DNA of 64,000 bases from Phylloscopus collybita (taxonomy: Eukaryota > Chordata > Aves > Passeriformes > Phylloscopidae). Below the pieces are notes generated by a model. The model was given only the letters and a program-made list of their open reading frames with translations, made no database searches and was not told the DNA's origin. Below are positions 24,323-35,649 of the stretch, in pieces. Made by a program: the position numbers and the translations under genes. Each line of letters starts with the position of its first letter. Position 1 is the stretch's first letter. The stretch covers positions 4,778,001-4,842,000 of the forward strand of contig JAJNNQ010000002.1 in assembly GCA_027886175.1 (NCBI GenBank). Direction: 5' to 3'.

Positions 24323-27300
24323 CTAGGGAAAAAACCACCAACAAGCCACTAGCAAGCATATGGGATCTGTACGTTCTGTCCTTTAAACAAGTGCAGATTT
24401 AGCAAGGAGGGGGAGGGAAAAGGAAGAGAACGAGAGCCACGTTCCCCTACTGCCAACGCAATGCATGTTCCTGCAGCATCAGTGTTTGGATTAGGCCCAT
24501 GGCCACCCTCCTTAGGTTTCAAATAAGCAAAAAATAGATGGAATTCAATTCATTCCCGCTGCCAGTTTTTAGTGAGATTAGGCTTGTGCACACAGAGGAA
24601 TTTTTTAAATAGCCTTCACATGGGACCAGCTCATTGCATTGAGAGTGTGCTCATAAATGGGATATCAGGTGTCAATAAATGATGAATGTTTACTCTGTAG
24701 GCATATTACAGACTTGTGTAAAATGTGCTATAGGTAGCTAAACACTTCCTGGTTACAAACAGGGTTCCACACAACAGCACAGATCAACCAGACAGCGTTT
24801 TTTGTACTTTTAACTCTTCACACAAGGCATGGCTCAGTCCAGGACTGGGATCCTAAGTATACTTCCACAATTTAAGCAGCAAATATTAATCTACTAGAGC
24901 ATATAAACAAACAATGAGTTTGAAGTGTGTAGATGAAGTGGGCTTGCACAGAGTGGCTGGGTGCTGGAGTCAACCTGTAACGCTGTGTGTACGTGCACGG
25001 TCCCACGCTTCCCCTGGGCACGGGCAGGGATGTCAGTGGGTCCCTCTAACACTGCTCTGCACGGAGGGGAGTTGAGCCACTGACCACTGGGAGCCATGCA
25101 GCAGAATGTCTGTGATGTCACAGCTCTGACCCCAGCATCAGTGGGACAGTCACCTCCCCTGGCTGTGTGCACAGTGTCGAGAAACTCAGATGTGGGGGTG
25201 TCTGGGCTTATGCTGTTGTTCCCAGGGGAATGTGGGTGGATGGTTGTTCTCTATTGTCTTTTCTTTTGTCCTCCAAATACTTGGAGCATCTGGGACTCCA
25301 GTTATTGTATATTTTAAAGCCTTTGTTTCTTTATCCTTCATGCTGCACCGTGACACTGAATGTGTTTCAAGTGAATGAAAAGCCTCCTTTAAAGCTCATC
25401 ACAATTTGATGCTTGTCTTTATCTGGGACCACTTTGGGGTTTTTTTTAACAGATTAATGTCCAGGAGGTCACAACAGAGAGCACTGCATATGACTGAATA
25501 CTAACTTTAATAGAGTGCATTTTGCTCAGGAGCTGATTGCATTCTTCATGAGGCAAGAGCAACGCTAATCCTGGAAGGACTCCTAAAATCTTTCATAAGC
25601 TGCATCTAATTAAAAGAAAATGAAATACGCAAGATTTGATGCATGAGTTGTACATTTGTGCATCCCACTCAATGAATGAATTATTTTCCTGCCTTCTCTG
25701 ACACAGAAATACCTTGCAATCCATTAAAGATCTTAAATATTTTTACAGGTCTAATGGACCACGTCACCACAGGCCACCCAGGACAGGGCCACTGAAGTCC
25801 AGAGCTGAGCTGGTGTAACTCTAAGTGCTTCTGTGATGATTTGCATGGAGGATACATCCAGACAACAGACTGTCTACAAGAGGACATGATTGTCTGTATC
25901 ACTGCTAAGGCAGACATCACCAAGACTGCCGTTAAATTCACATGGTGGAATTTATTTTTTTTTTCGGCATTTCCATATCCCCTCTTAACACACATACAGC
26001 ATATGTGCAGCTGGGGCAAATCTCAATTGATGCAACTCTACCAGCCATGTCACTTCATCACAGGAACAGCATATGTCCTCACATAGGCCCAGTTGTTACC
26101 AGTCACCCCAGTCCTGGGACTGGTGGAGAGCCACAGGGAGCCAAGATCCAAGTGGAAGATGAATGACAAGGTGGATGAGTGTGAGCTGGTGGAATGGCAG
26201 GTGGCTCCAGTGTCAGACTGGGATGCAGCCTGGGACCAACCAGCCCCTGGCACAGAGCACAGTCCTGCTCCTCCCCATCGCTCAGGGAGGGCAGATTCCC
26301 ATCACAGACCTGCAAAGCAGAGCAGCCCTGAAGGCACACACGCCTCATGCTCCAGTGTGCTGGGGACCTGTCAGCCTCACTCATGTCCCTTCAGAGGGCT
26401 GGGGTTAGATCAGCAGCCTTCCCACTGGATTAACGCAGAGCTTTGCAGCTCTGCCGGCACCATGCCTGCGCCTGTCAGGATCTATCAGACAGCCAAGGCT
26501 TAACAGCTAATAGAGTAACAGAGTGAAGAGAATGAAATTACCCCTGTCTGAAATAGCCAGAAACACCCTAGCTAATGCTGAACACAGTTTATGATTTTAC
26601 AGAAGGGAGGTTACTGCATTATTGGGGGCTGCATTGCCAGGGGAAGTGCCCAGGCTGCAGTGGACAGTCCATAGCTGAAGAGGCAGAGTGGTTCCCATCC
26701 CAACTGCCAGCCATGGAATGGGGTTCAGGGGCATCCCAAAACAACTGGAATGGACCAGGAACACTGAAGGGGCAGAAAGATGGTAAGAGGGTTGTGAAAT
26801 AAATGGCAGTGGCTGTTTTCCTTTGCTGTTGATCCCTTAAAATACTATTGTCATCTGAAGGGCTGAGGGAACAAAGAGAAGATTTGCTCAGGTTTTGTGC
26901 CTTCAGGCTTGGGGTTTTTTTAATATATATATTTTAATGTGTACTGATCTAAAGTTAAAGTAACTCAGGATGAATGGTTGCTTTAACCTTTTTATCAAGA
27001 CCAGCATGTCATGCTCAGACAGACCCCACTCAGTCACTCAGCTCCTGCTATGATCCTCACGTGTGTCCTCACATGGCCTCCGGTGGCTCTGCGCCTGCGC
27101 TCCCCACCCATGTGTGCATCAACGTGACCCCCTCCAGGCATCAGGAGTCAGCTGGAGCCATCACATGGTGGCCCTGGTCGGGGCAGAGGGAAGGTGTCAG
27201 ACCACAGCCACAAGGGCAGGCACAGTCCTAGATCTGCTTGTCACCACCAGCTCTGGCCCATCCCCCCACGTCCTCCTTACAAACCACTGCAGAATAAGAA

Positions 27301-27414
27301 AGCAAATTCACGGCATGCAAATCAAGCTTAGAAAGATTACCAGCCTCTTCTCTCTCGAACTCACGCTAGTTATGGAATAAAAAGTGTTTCGAGCCAACAG
27401 CTGGTGTCTGACAA

Positions 27415-27420
27415 TTTATT
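27415..27420 (-). terminator. CRYGN poly(A) signal AATAAA
   Basis: AATAAA on the minus strand lies 74 nt past the CRYGN stop codon, with a TGTTGGCT segment about 20 nt further on as a possible downstream element. It implies a 3' UTR of only about 100 nt, usual for gamma crystallin mRNAs. Confidence 0.75.
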
Positions 27421-27493
27421 CCAGGGGTCAGTGAGTGGAGGGGAGGGTGATGCTCAGTCTCAGCAGGCCATGGCTGGCGGGGTGAAAGCTCAG

Positions 27494-27629
27494 CTAGAAG
27501 TAGTTGACGACTCTCCTGATGGACTGGACGCTGGCGCTGCGCGCCTGCCACTCGTTGAAGCTGCTGAACTCGCCGCGCTCCACCACGTACATGCGGCCTC
27601 GGTAGTTGGGCTCCTCGTACAGCACCCAC
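27494..27629 (-). CDS. CRYGN: CRYGN coding exon 4 (Greek key 4, C-terminus)
   Basis: A 136-nt exon following the acceptor TTTGTGCCCAG|GTGGG. It completes Ala139 and encodes residues 140-183, starting WVLYEEPNYRGRMYVVERGE and ending SIRRVVNYF, then a TAG stop at 27496-27494. The sequence completes the fourth Greek key, including the terminal strand, so the C-terminal domain is intact. Confidence 0.95.
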
Positions 27630-30600
27630 CTGGGCACAAAGGGAGGCTCACCTGGGTCCCAGCCCTGTGCCTCTGCAAAGTGGCCACTCCCAGCAGCTGC
27701 ATTTGGGCACCACTGCAAACCACCAGGGCCTGATTGCCAGTCCCAGCCCGCACACAGAAATGCTCCTGGTGGAGTTGGCTGCGGGCGCTTCCCCCGCTCC
27801 CCGCAGCGTGGCCTGGCAAATACCCACAGCCAGACTGGACCTTGCCTTTGGAAGGTGTTCTGGGTTACACCAGCAGTAAAGCCTGGGCCCACGGGCTCCC
27901 TGCTTCACATTACTGTAGGAATAGATCTCTCTGAGCTTTACCATGTGCAACAGAAACAATTTAATAGCATTTGATAGTGCTAAAGAAGGACATGAGTCCC
28001 CTTGGCCCCTGCATAAACCCCCTTTTAGGAAGTGTAGGGAGAAATATGCAATGCTTGATGGACGCTTTGCCTCTTTGAACTGATTCATTAGCTATGATGG
28101 GAACCATATTTAGTAATTTCTCTCTTTGTTAGTAATTCTTAATGGCCTCTTTGATGCTTTCCAACTGAGAGCAGGGCTTGGTTATCTTTATCTCCACATC
28201 CAGAGTTAACAACAGCTTTCCCTTGGAATGCAGTCAAATGGATACAACATTCAATAACCTTGTTCACTTGGTCAGGCATGCCTGACTTTTTCACCTGGCT
28301 TGGCTACATTGTCTCCATCGCTCTGGCTTGTGACGTCTTTCTCCATTTGAAGGTCAAGTCAGGAGCAAATCTGATGGTCGAGAAGGACAACTTTGCTGCT
28401 TTTCTCTCCCTTCACTTCACATGATCTTACTGTGGCCACAAGTGTCACACCTCTCCTCTATTTGAGTCTCCCATGCTTCTTAACCAAATTTTGCCATTGC
28501 TCTGACAGTTTTACAGCCAGGTTTCCACCCTGTCATTGCTGAGCTGCTCATCTCTGCCTCTTTCCTCTCATCCCCATATTTTTAAAGATTTTGTGAGGAT
28601 CTCTGCTGCTTTTCTCATCTATTTGCTCAGCAATGACAGCAAAGCAGAAATGCAATCCTCCAAATCATTTGGTTTCTGTGGTCTATTGTTGCAGGAATTC
28701 AGCTGGGACATTGGGGCTGGGTCTTACTGTATGTGGGATTTCCAGAGAGAAACTTCTTCAAGTACTGGAGGCATCAAAGACTGCTCGGCCTTAAGGGTCA
28801 GACAAGAGCTGGTGAACTCAGATCAGTCTAACCCAAGCAAAAAGCTGGGAGCTTAGGAAAAAAGTTATGTATAAAACCAGCCACCCATGGACATTATATA
28901 AAAAAAAAAACAACACAAAACCCACACAAAAAAATCCCCAAGAAAAGTATGAGTAGTTATTCAAGGCACCTTACAGGTTCCTTGACATATTTGTTTTGTG
29001 TTTCTGAGAGGACATGAGGTGGGACTGTGGTGGTCCCTTCTCTCAGATCCCTGTGCAGGAGCAGGAGCAGCATGTGGACACAAGCATGGAATACTGTGCC
29101 TTGGTTTTGTCAAAGAGCATCCTGTAGTATCAGAGCCCTGGGCGTGGCATTGCTGACACGTGGTTCCTACAAACCAACAACCTCATTCTCTGGCACTTGT
29201 TGCAGCCAGTTTATATCCAAACTGGAATTACAAAGTCATCCTCAGCCTTTTCCTTTGATGCACACTTTGCAGCACGAGGGGAAGGCTGCCCATTGCTCAC
29301 CTGCGAGTGTAGTGCACCCCCACCACATATCCTGGTGTGCAGTGACAGAGAGTGTCCTCAGCTTAATTAACAACAATTTAAAAATTTTTCCTCCTCTTTC
29401 TTTTCCTCTCTTCAGCTCTAGGACATCTTTCAACAACAGGTGGACCCTGGGGAATAGAGCAGGGGGAAGAGCAGCCCCTCATAGTCACTGTCTCTCCCAA
29501 GATTTCTTTCCAGACACATGGTTGATGTGCCTGCAGCATTACATGGAGGGAATGGGACAGGCTTTGGTGTAGGTGGAAGCAGACTGAGTGACCTGGTGTG
29601 GTGATAAGAACCCCCACTGGCTCATCCCTCTCCTTAGGGGAAGGCTGAAAAACCCCAAAACCCAAAGGAATAAAATTAATAGCAGAAAGATGGGAGTGAA
29701 GTGTTTTGGCAGTGCAAGGTGATGAGTGAAGGACTGTATGGCTTGCTTAGCTGTTCCTTTATTGCCTAAAATTTACGTTCTCTGAGACCATCAGCAAGAG
29801 GTGAAATCAAGTCAGTCAGGAGCCCAGAAAACAAAAAGAAAGAGATGATCCTGTCCTCAAGCCCAGCATGGAAGAGCTGATCCAGGCACATAGCACACAG
29901 CCCTCAAACATCTCAGTGCTGTGTTTCATTAGCACATAATCCCAGAGGACATGGGAATAAAATGCTCATGGAACCAACTCAAACTCTATAAGCCAAAACT
30001 GGCTGCTCAAACTGAAAAACGAGGAGGGGAATGCTGTAGCATCAGCCTGAACCAAGCAGGAGGCTTTCAGTGGAGCTCAAAGTCACTCATTCTTCATGTA
30101 GGACTTGAGCAGTGCCATGGGCAGGTATTGCCTTTGCTGAGAAATATGTGATGTTCATTGAGCTGCAGCATTTGGGTACCTGTTCTGCTTTGTATTTCAC
30201 AACCTGACTGCAGAACAGCTGCAAACACTCATGAATGCTTCAGCAGAATAAATGGTTGGTCTGGTTCCTTCAAGTTATTCCACTGTAGTGTAGAAAAGCT
30301 CTTTTCAGGTAATCTCTCCTGGACCACCAAACAAATTCAGATTTTTAAAATAGTTATTTCTAGGCCATCCTCTGTGGAGTGGCTAAGGGACAAAGGGGGA
30401 CAAGAAGCACACATCTTCATCTAAAATCAGATGATAGCATATGTGATACTGGAGCTGGCTCTGCCCGTGGGACGGGCGAAGTCACTCACCACAAACCTGC
30501 AGCAGCTTCCGAGGAGGCGGTGACACCTCGGAACTGCTCCGAAATAGCAATGCACTGCCAGCGGGGCTTCAACAGCTTTGCCATCACCCTTGCTGGCTGT

Positions 30601-33600
30601 GTGGGGTAGCAACTGCCACCCCAGAAGGGCAGCAGGGAGGGTGCTGGACCCCCTCCAGGCTCAGCGTGCACCATGCCAAGGGCCGACGTTTGTCTCCATC
30701 CCCGTGTTTCCAGATGATCCATCATCACTTCCCGCGGGCACAGCCGCCTCCGCAAAGCGCAGGCAGCAACGTTTTATCAGCGCATGACACCATCCATGGG
30801 TTTTGAAATGGAAACAAATATTTCTGTATCCAACAGATGTTGCGTTGTGGGAATTGAGGGTGAAAATCCGAGTGAGACTGTGGCTGAAACTCCCTTTGTC
30901 TCCACTGACCTCATCTCCTCTGCTCCCCAAACAACCAAGGATGAGTCCTGGGACAGCTTTGCCAGGTTATGCCCAGCACCACCTACACCTGCAGCACCTC
31001 TGGAGGCACCTGGGTTTAGATGGTCCATCCAAAGGAGAAAAGTGGTGCTATAGGGTCCCTTCCTCTGCCTGCTCTCACCTCTCTGCAGTGGTATCTCATC
31101 CTTCTCTCCCTCCTCCTGCAGCCTGAGACAGCAGGTCCCTCTGCATTGTTCTGCCTTTTAATTGCTTTTACAGACCTTCCCAAGCATGTCCAACACTGAT
31201 CTCCCCAGGATCTGGATGTAATGCTACAAACCTCAGTGAGTTTCCTCACCACGCTCCTCTCTGTGCTTTACTTTTTTCCAGTTTTTTCTCACTATTCACA
31301 GACCTTGAGAAGTCCTGTAATGTTAACACGAACAATCCAGACTCCCATGTGAGGGAGAGCAAGCTTTTGTGCCCTTTATATATTTTGTAAGGGAGGAGGA
31401 AAAATCAATCTGAGAAATTCAAGTGCTTGAAAGTTTCTGGGCAGCTTCCCAGTTTCTCAAGCTCCAGGCTCTGCTACAGGGACCCAAGCAGTAAATTGGA
31501 CCCTACTCTTGCCAGAGTACTCACAGGCTCCCTCTTGGCTTTGTAATGTTGGTACTCAAATGCTCAGCACTAACAGGGTCCCTGGTGGGCTCCAGCCATT
31601 TCTTCCCATCAGGACTGCTCCTTAATGAACTGCCATTGCCTAACCATAAGCCTGGATTTTTGGAAGAGGAGAGGCCTTAGCTGGATCAGAAAGGGTCCTG
31701 CAGGACACTCACTGCTGTCAGAGTGTCTTGAGCTTGGATGGCAACAACCTTTCCCTATTCTCAGAAAAAAAAAATGCACAGAAAGGGTCCAGCATCTCAC
31801 ACCAGGTGTCTGTGAGCTGCACAATATCCAGGACAGGACAGGTGAAGAACAAAGTATCTGTGCTCCCTCCTGTGCAGGGGCTTCCCTCTGCCCCAGTGCC
31901 TCCCTCCAGCCATGTTATGGCATTCCCCAGCTCCCAGCATGCTTGCAGTGAAAATGCAATTGTCAGACAGAGGAAAGGGGAGACAGATAACAACCTGTCT
32001 GACAGTAAGAGAAAAAAACACACAAGAAGGACCAACACAGTTGAGACAATACAAACATCAAGGAAAAGGCAAAACTGACATCCTGCCCAGGCCTTCAGGA
32101 GCATCTGTAGGGGCAGGAGGGTGGAGCTGAACCTCAGTCTGGGTATCACCACCTCTGTCAGCCCTGTCTTTCAGAGGCAGGATTTAATGTAAAGGGGAGG
32201 TGCCACTGCCTCAATTTTGCCATCATAGGAAAAGGCGTGGTGAAGCCACTTGCAAAGCAAAAGCCCTGACCTGCATCACCTGGAGCCACCCATCCAACCT
32301 CCCCAAGAGCTTCAGCATGGATTTTAAAGAGGTGTGGAAGACAGCCAGGCAGGCAGGCAGGAAGGAGATGCTTTTAGGCTTCTCGTAGAGTTCTTGTAGC
32401 TCATGCTTGGCTGCCACCCTCCAAAAGTCACACCCCTTTGAAGCAGCTCTCAGTGGGCAGGCACCAACACTCACCTTTAACAACAGGCTTAACAAACACT
32501 CCTAGGCTTTCTCCAAGTGCCCCCAGCACTGACAGGGTTTTCCACGAGGGAGGAGTGACTGCAGCCCCCTGTCCCCTGCAGTGCCCAGGGGAGGGAGCAC
32601 GGCAGTGCCTGATGCCAGGACACGTGGAATTACTTACGCGCCGTCGCCGTACACTTTGAGGGCATTGATGCAGGTCTTGTCCCAGCCTTGTCCCTGCAGG
32701 AAGGAGCAATCTTCTGTCAGCTCCAGGCTGGGACCCCTAAAATGGCTCCCCTCGAATATTTCGATCCTGTAATGCTCGCCGTGCTGGGGATAAAGGGATT
32801 GGAGTCAAAACAGCAACACCAAAAAAGGACAACAGGTTATTTCTCTGGCTTTTGTAAGACAAAGAGGGAGACAGAAGGGTGCTTTGGAAGGGGAATGTGG
32901 AGAGCAATCCAAGCCCAGTGGTGCCAGCATGAGCAGAGCACGTACGAACTTGTGCTGCCTCCCAGAACCCCAACCATGAAAGCAGCCAAAAATCCCTCAT
33001 CTCTGTGCCCAGCTGCACCTTCCTGCGCTGCTGTCCACATGCAAACACATCATGGGGGTGCCAGTGCTCAGGCACAGGCAGCCCCTCGTCCATCTGCAGA
33101 TCCCCCACTCCAGCCCACAAACCCTCCATCCCAAACTGCAGCCCTGATGCTCTGCACACCCAAACAGGAAAAAAGAAACATATCCCAAGTGTACAAAGAT
33201 GTTGGACTGTTCCTCTAAACTAATTCGTATTGCCTCCAGCTTCAGGCCTAGCTGCTGTTCCTGGTGAGAGATGTTGTGCTTTGCTTTTAGGAAAATAAAA
33301 ACAGGGGGAGGAAAGGAAACTTTCCCAGCATCATCACTGCTGCGTGAGCCCTTGATGGTCACACAGCACAAATTACTCTGGGGAGATCTCTGCAGCCTGC
33401 AGCAGAGCTATGTGGGACAGAGTGAGCTCAAAGGATATTTTTAAGCCACATTCAAAGAATACCTAAACACATTTTTCAAATAAACAACGTCAGTGCACAG
33501 GCAGGCCGGGCTGCGATGCCAAACCCCACAGCAGGCAGCCGCCGGCAGCAGCCGAGCGGATACCGTGCCTGAGCAAACATTCCTCCGGGAATCTGCACTG

Positions 33601-35262
33601 CACAAATGCCTCAAAGCCCTTGCTGGCATCTCACAGGGAAAATCTTGGGCCAGGAAAGGAGGAGCACATCCTTGTGCTGGCCGGGGTCCAGGGCCTGGGC
33701 CAGAGCATCCCTCCACGTAGGGATCATGGAAGTGCTTTGGGAATGACGTTACAGAACCTGCAAGAGACCCACTGCTGTGCCAAAAGCAGTTTCAGGGCCA
33801 GTGAGGAATCCCACCAGCTCCAGCTGGGCTCATCATTGCCCTAGAGGCTCTCAGTGATTGGAGAATCAATGGAAAGACCCAACCCACATTAATTTCTCTT
33901 TGTTACTTTTTAATCTTCCCATTTAAACCTTCCTCTGGACAGTGCTTTTAAAAGCTTGATACGGGGAAGGGAAAATAATGGATTTAGTTTAGGATTACTG
34001 GGGTCACAGGGTGGTTTGCAACAGCAGAGAATTCAACTAAAATTTGCTAGGAGCAGCCCTACGGTCTGCTTGGAAAGCCCTCAGGCTGCCCTCTCCCCCT
34101 TTGGGTGCATGGGGAGATGGAGCTGCTGCAGCTTAAACTTGCCTTGGGCAACAAATCTCCTAAATTCCCCCATGAATATCTCATAGCAGCTCATAAAAGG
34201 AAAGGCACATGGTACCAGCAGGACCCTGCCATCTCATCTAGAAACCACGGGCTTATCTCATCCTGTTAAAGGCACTGCGTTTCACTGTGAGAGAAGATGT
34301 ACCTTCCTCCTCTCTAGGGACACAGGAAACTCTCAGCTTTGTGGCCTGCACAGACTGCTCTGAACAGGGACAAACCACCCAGGAAACTCTTTCCCACTCA
34401 ACAGGACACCCTATTCCTAAAGAACACAAATTTTTTATGGCACTTACTCACAGGGCTCCTGTGACCAGGATAAACTAAACCCAACAGTGCTCTGGCTGGG
34501 AGCGCCAACGCCAGCAGCGTCCCACTCACCATCCCGATGGGCCGGCAGGAGCCCAGGTGGTCGCTGCGTCCATTCCAGCGGTAGAAATCGGGATACTCGC
34601 CGTGCTCCAGGATGTACTGCTGCCCTCGGAAGTCGGGGTGGTCGAAGCAGACCCAAGCTCCACTCTGGACACAGATGGAGTTGACCCGGTTGAGGAAACC
34701 TTGGTCCTGGAAGCTGTTGCAGCTGCCGCAGACGTCCAGCTTCCTGCCTGTGAAGCATTTGCCTTCGTAGAAAGTGATCTGGGGGAGGGAGGGAGGGAAA
34801 AGGGCCCACGGTGAGGAGCAGGGACACGGCCGGACTCCCCTTCCAAGCAGATGGGAATCTCTTGCAGATGCATCATTGCAGGGTGGTTTGGGTTATTTTA
34901 GCTGCTTTCCAGCAAAAGGAGCACGGCATCGCTGGCATTTTTTCCTAAGCAGCGTATTTGTTTTTCTGGGAACGCAGTGCGTCCCGCGTTTTATGACACT
35001 TCTCGCCGCCTCGTGCTCGCTCACACATATTTCCAGCAGGAATGTTTAAACAGGAAACTCGGCTCCCGAAACTCAGCTCCTTCTGCCGCACCCTCCCCAT
35101 CCCTGCTACCAAATTTGCTCCCGGGATCACCACTCATGCCACATCTGCTGGCTCTATTATCCTCAGCAACTCCTTCCACGCGGAGGATGCTCGGGCTCTC
35201 CAGCCCTGGGCTGAAAGGGAAGCGGTTGGGTCGTTACTTACTTTTCCTGAGTATTGAGACAT
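27494..35262 (-). CDS. CRYGN: CRYGN, gamma-N crystallin (complete, 183 aa)
   Basis: Four coding exons (35262-35242, 34778-34530, 32783-32638, 27629-27494) join in phases 0, 0 and 2 to give 183 codons plus TAG. The product is a beta-gamma crystallin, a stable monomer-type structural protein of lens and retina. All four Greek-key motifs are present, each with the aromatic-E...F/Y-x-G signature: motif 1 FYEGKCFTG, motif 2 CFDHPDFRG, motif 3 IFEGSHFRG, motif 4 LYEEPNYRG. The linker CRPIGMHGEH joins the two domains. Exon 2 carries both N-terminal motifs (gamma-like), while exons 3 and 4 carry one C-terminal motif each (beta-like). This hybrid layout is the established hallmark of gamma-N. Length equals the usual vertebrate length; human CRYGN, from memory, diverges after GDGAAW and lacks motif 4. 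The tiny first exon (7 codons), a TATA box 78 bp upstream of the ATG and a short 3' UTR are typical of crystallins. Identification is secure. Confidence 0.97.
27630..32637 (-). other. CRYGN intron 3
   Basis: A 5008-nt GT-AG intron. It contains an A/C-rich stretch at about 28898-28945 and moderately GC-rich segments (30470-30760) but no recognised transposon, exon or RNA gene. A 181-codon plus-strand open frame at 29027-29572 has no family motif and no support. Confidence 0.8.
32638..32783 (-). CDS. CRYGN: CRYGN coding exon 3 (Greek key 3)
   Basis: A 146-nt exon between the acceptor TATCCCCAG|CACGG and the donor GGCGC|GTAAGTA. It encodes residues 91-138 plus two bases of Ala139: HGEHYRIEIFEGSHF, then SLELTEDCSFLQGQGW and the conserved KVYGDGA edge. 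A plus-strand open frame over the same bases is a shadow. Confidence 0.95.
32784..34529 (-). other. CRYGN intron 2
   Basis: A 1746-nt GT-AG intron. It is moderately GC-rich between 33480 and 33730; I see no repeat element or exon in it. Confidence 0.8.
34530..34778 (-). CDS. CRYGN: CRYGN coding exon 2 (Greek keys 1 and 2)
   Basis: An 83-codon exon between the acceptor CCCTCCCCCAG|ATCAC and the donor GGGATG|GTGAGT. It encodes residues 8-90: motif 1 (ITFYEGKCFTGRKLDVCG), motif 2 (AWVCFDHPDFRGQQYILE) and the start of the interdomain linker. Length in codons equals my memory of the human exon. The visible cysteines (15, 24, 27, 43, 52, 85) make it Cys-rich, as is usual in gamma crystallins. Confidence 0.96.
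35242..35262 (-). CDS. CRYGN: CRYGN coding exon 1 (7 codons)
   Basis: ATG at 35262-35260 encodes MSQYSGK, followed by the donor GGAAAA|GTAAGTAA. A very short first coding exon that supplies the N-terminal arm is normal for gamma crystallins. The 463-nt intron 1 follows. Confidence 0.95.
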
Positions 35263-35339
35263 TTTCTGCTGGCTGCTATCCAAGACCAAGAGCAGGAGCC
35301 AGACCAAAAGGGCGATGGACAGATCATTGGACACCCCAC

Positions 35340-35345
35340 TATATA
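35340..35345 (-). promoter_or_regulatory. CRYGN TATA box
   Basis: CCCCTATATAGTGGGG on the minus strand lies 78 bp upstream of the ATG in an otherwise very GC-rich segment. A start site about 30 bp downstream (near 35310) would give a 5' UTR of about 50 nt. TATA-driven compact promoters are typical of gamma crystallin genes. Confidence 0.85.
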
Positions 35346-35380
35346 GGGGCCGCCGGGGGCGGGCCGGGCCGGGGCTGGTG

Positions 35381-35402
35381 TGCTGAGGGCTTTTCAACAA
35401 AG
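35381..35402. promoter_or_regulatory. Putative half-MARE and Sox site of CRYGN promoter
   Basis: TGCTGAG (35381-35387), a Maf-recognition half site, is followed nine bases later by AACAAAG (35396-35402), the reverse complement of the Sox consensus CTTTGTT. The pair lies 36-62 bp upstream of the TATA box. L-Maf/c-Maf with Sox factors are known activators of lens crystallin promoters. A second TGCTGAG is at 35465-35471. Binding is inferred from motif match only. Confidence 0.45.
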
Positions 35403-35570
35403 CCGCGGGAACCGGGGGCTTTGCGCTTTCCTGCTTCGTAGGCAGAACCGCCGGTAACGGGGCCTGCTGAGTCCGGGCTTTTGATTTTGGGCAGATGATC
35501 TGACAAAAGATTTGCTTGGCAGGGCTTTGGTTGATTAGCAGTGCACATTTACTGCTCCTTTTTGGAGGAC

Positions 35571-35649
35571 TTCTTTTTTTTTTTTTTACTTTTTTGACTT
35601 TTTTTTGGTCGTTATTTCTGTTCCTTGTTTCCATCCCCCCCCCCCCCCC
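35571..35649. repeat. T-rich tract followed by C15 homopolymer
   Basis: T-rich DNA (35571-35610) and, after a short unique spacer, 15 uninterrupted C residues (35635-35649), all pyrimidine-biased on the plus strand. It sits about 240-300 bp upstream of the CRYGN TATA box and roughly bounds the promoter's GC-rich segment. Confidence 0.85.

Larger units (their letters stand above)
12011..27414. other. Intergenic region between WDR86 and CRYGN
   Basis: About 15.4 kb between the CpG island and the CRYGN poly(A) signal. I find no spliced coding structure, no tRNA and no credible long ORF; open frames here are under 140 codons, show no family motifs and occur on both strands. Contents: GA-rich repeat (18342-18388), ATT/GTT trinucleotide tracts (20611-20652, 21305-21349), an A53 homopolymer (21800-21852), one CR1 fragment (23104-23325) and a T tract (24297-24322). 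Non-coding transcripts or enhancers cannot be excluded by eye. Confidence 0.6.

Noticed and set aside
24231..24352. T-rich tract plus CTCTAG as a plus-strand 3' splice site
   Set aside because: The following frame is only a few codons and no partner donor or exon is evident; it is most likely a T-rich simple repeat.
29027..29572. 181-codon plus-strand open frame in CRYGN intron 3
   Set aside because: No domain, no family resemblance and no transcription signals; Ser/Cys/Leu-rich composition is typical of chance frames.
32688..33218. 176-codon plus-strand open frame
   Set aside because: It overlaps CRYGN exon 3 in antisense and continues into the intron; it is a shadow frame.
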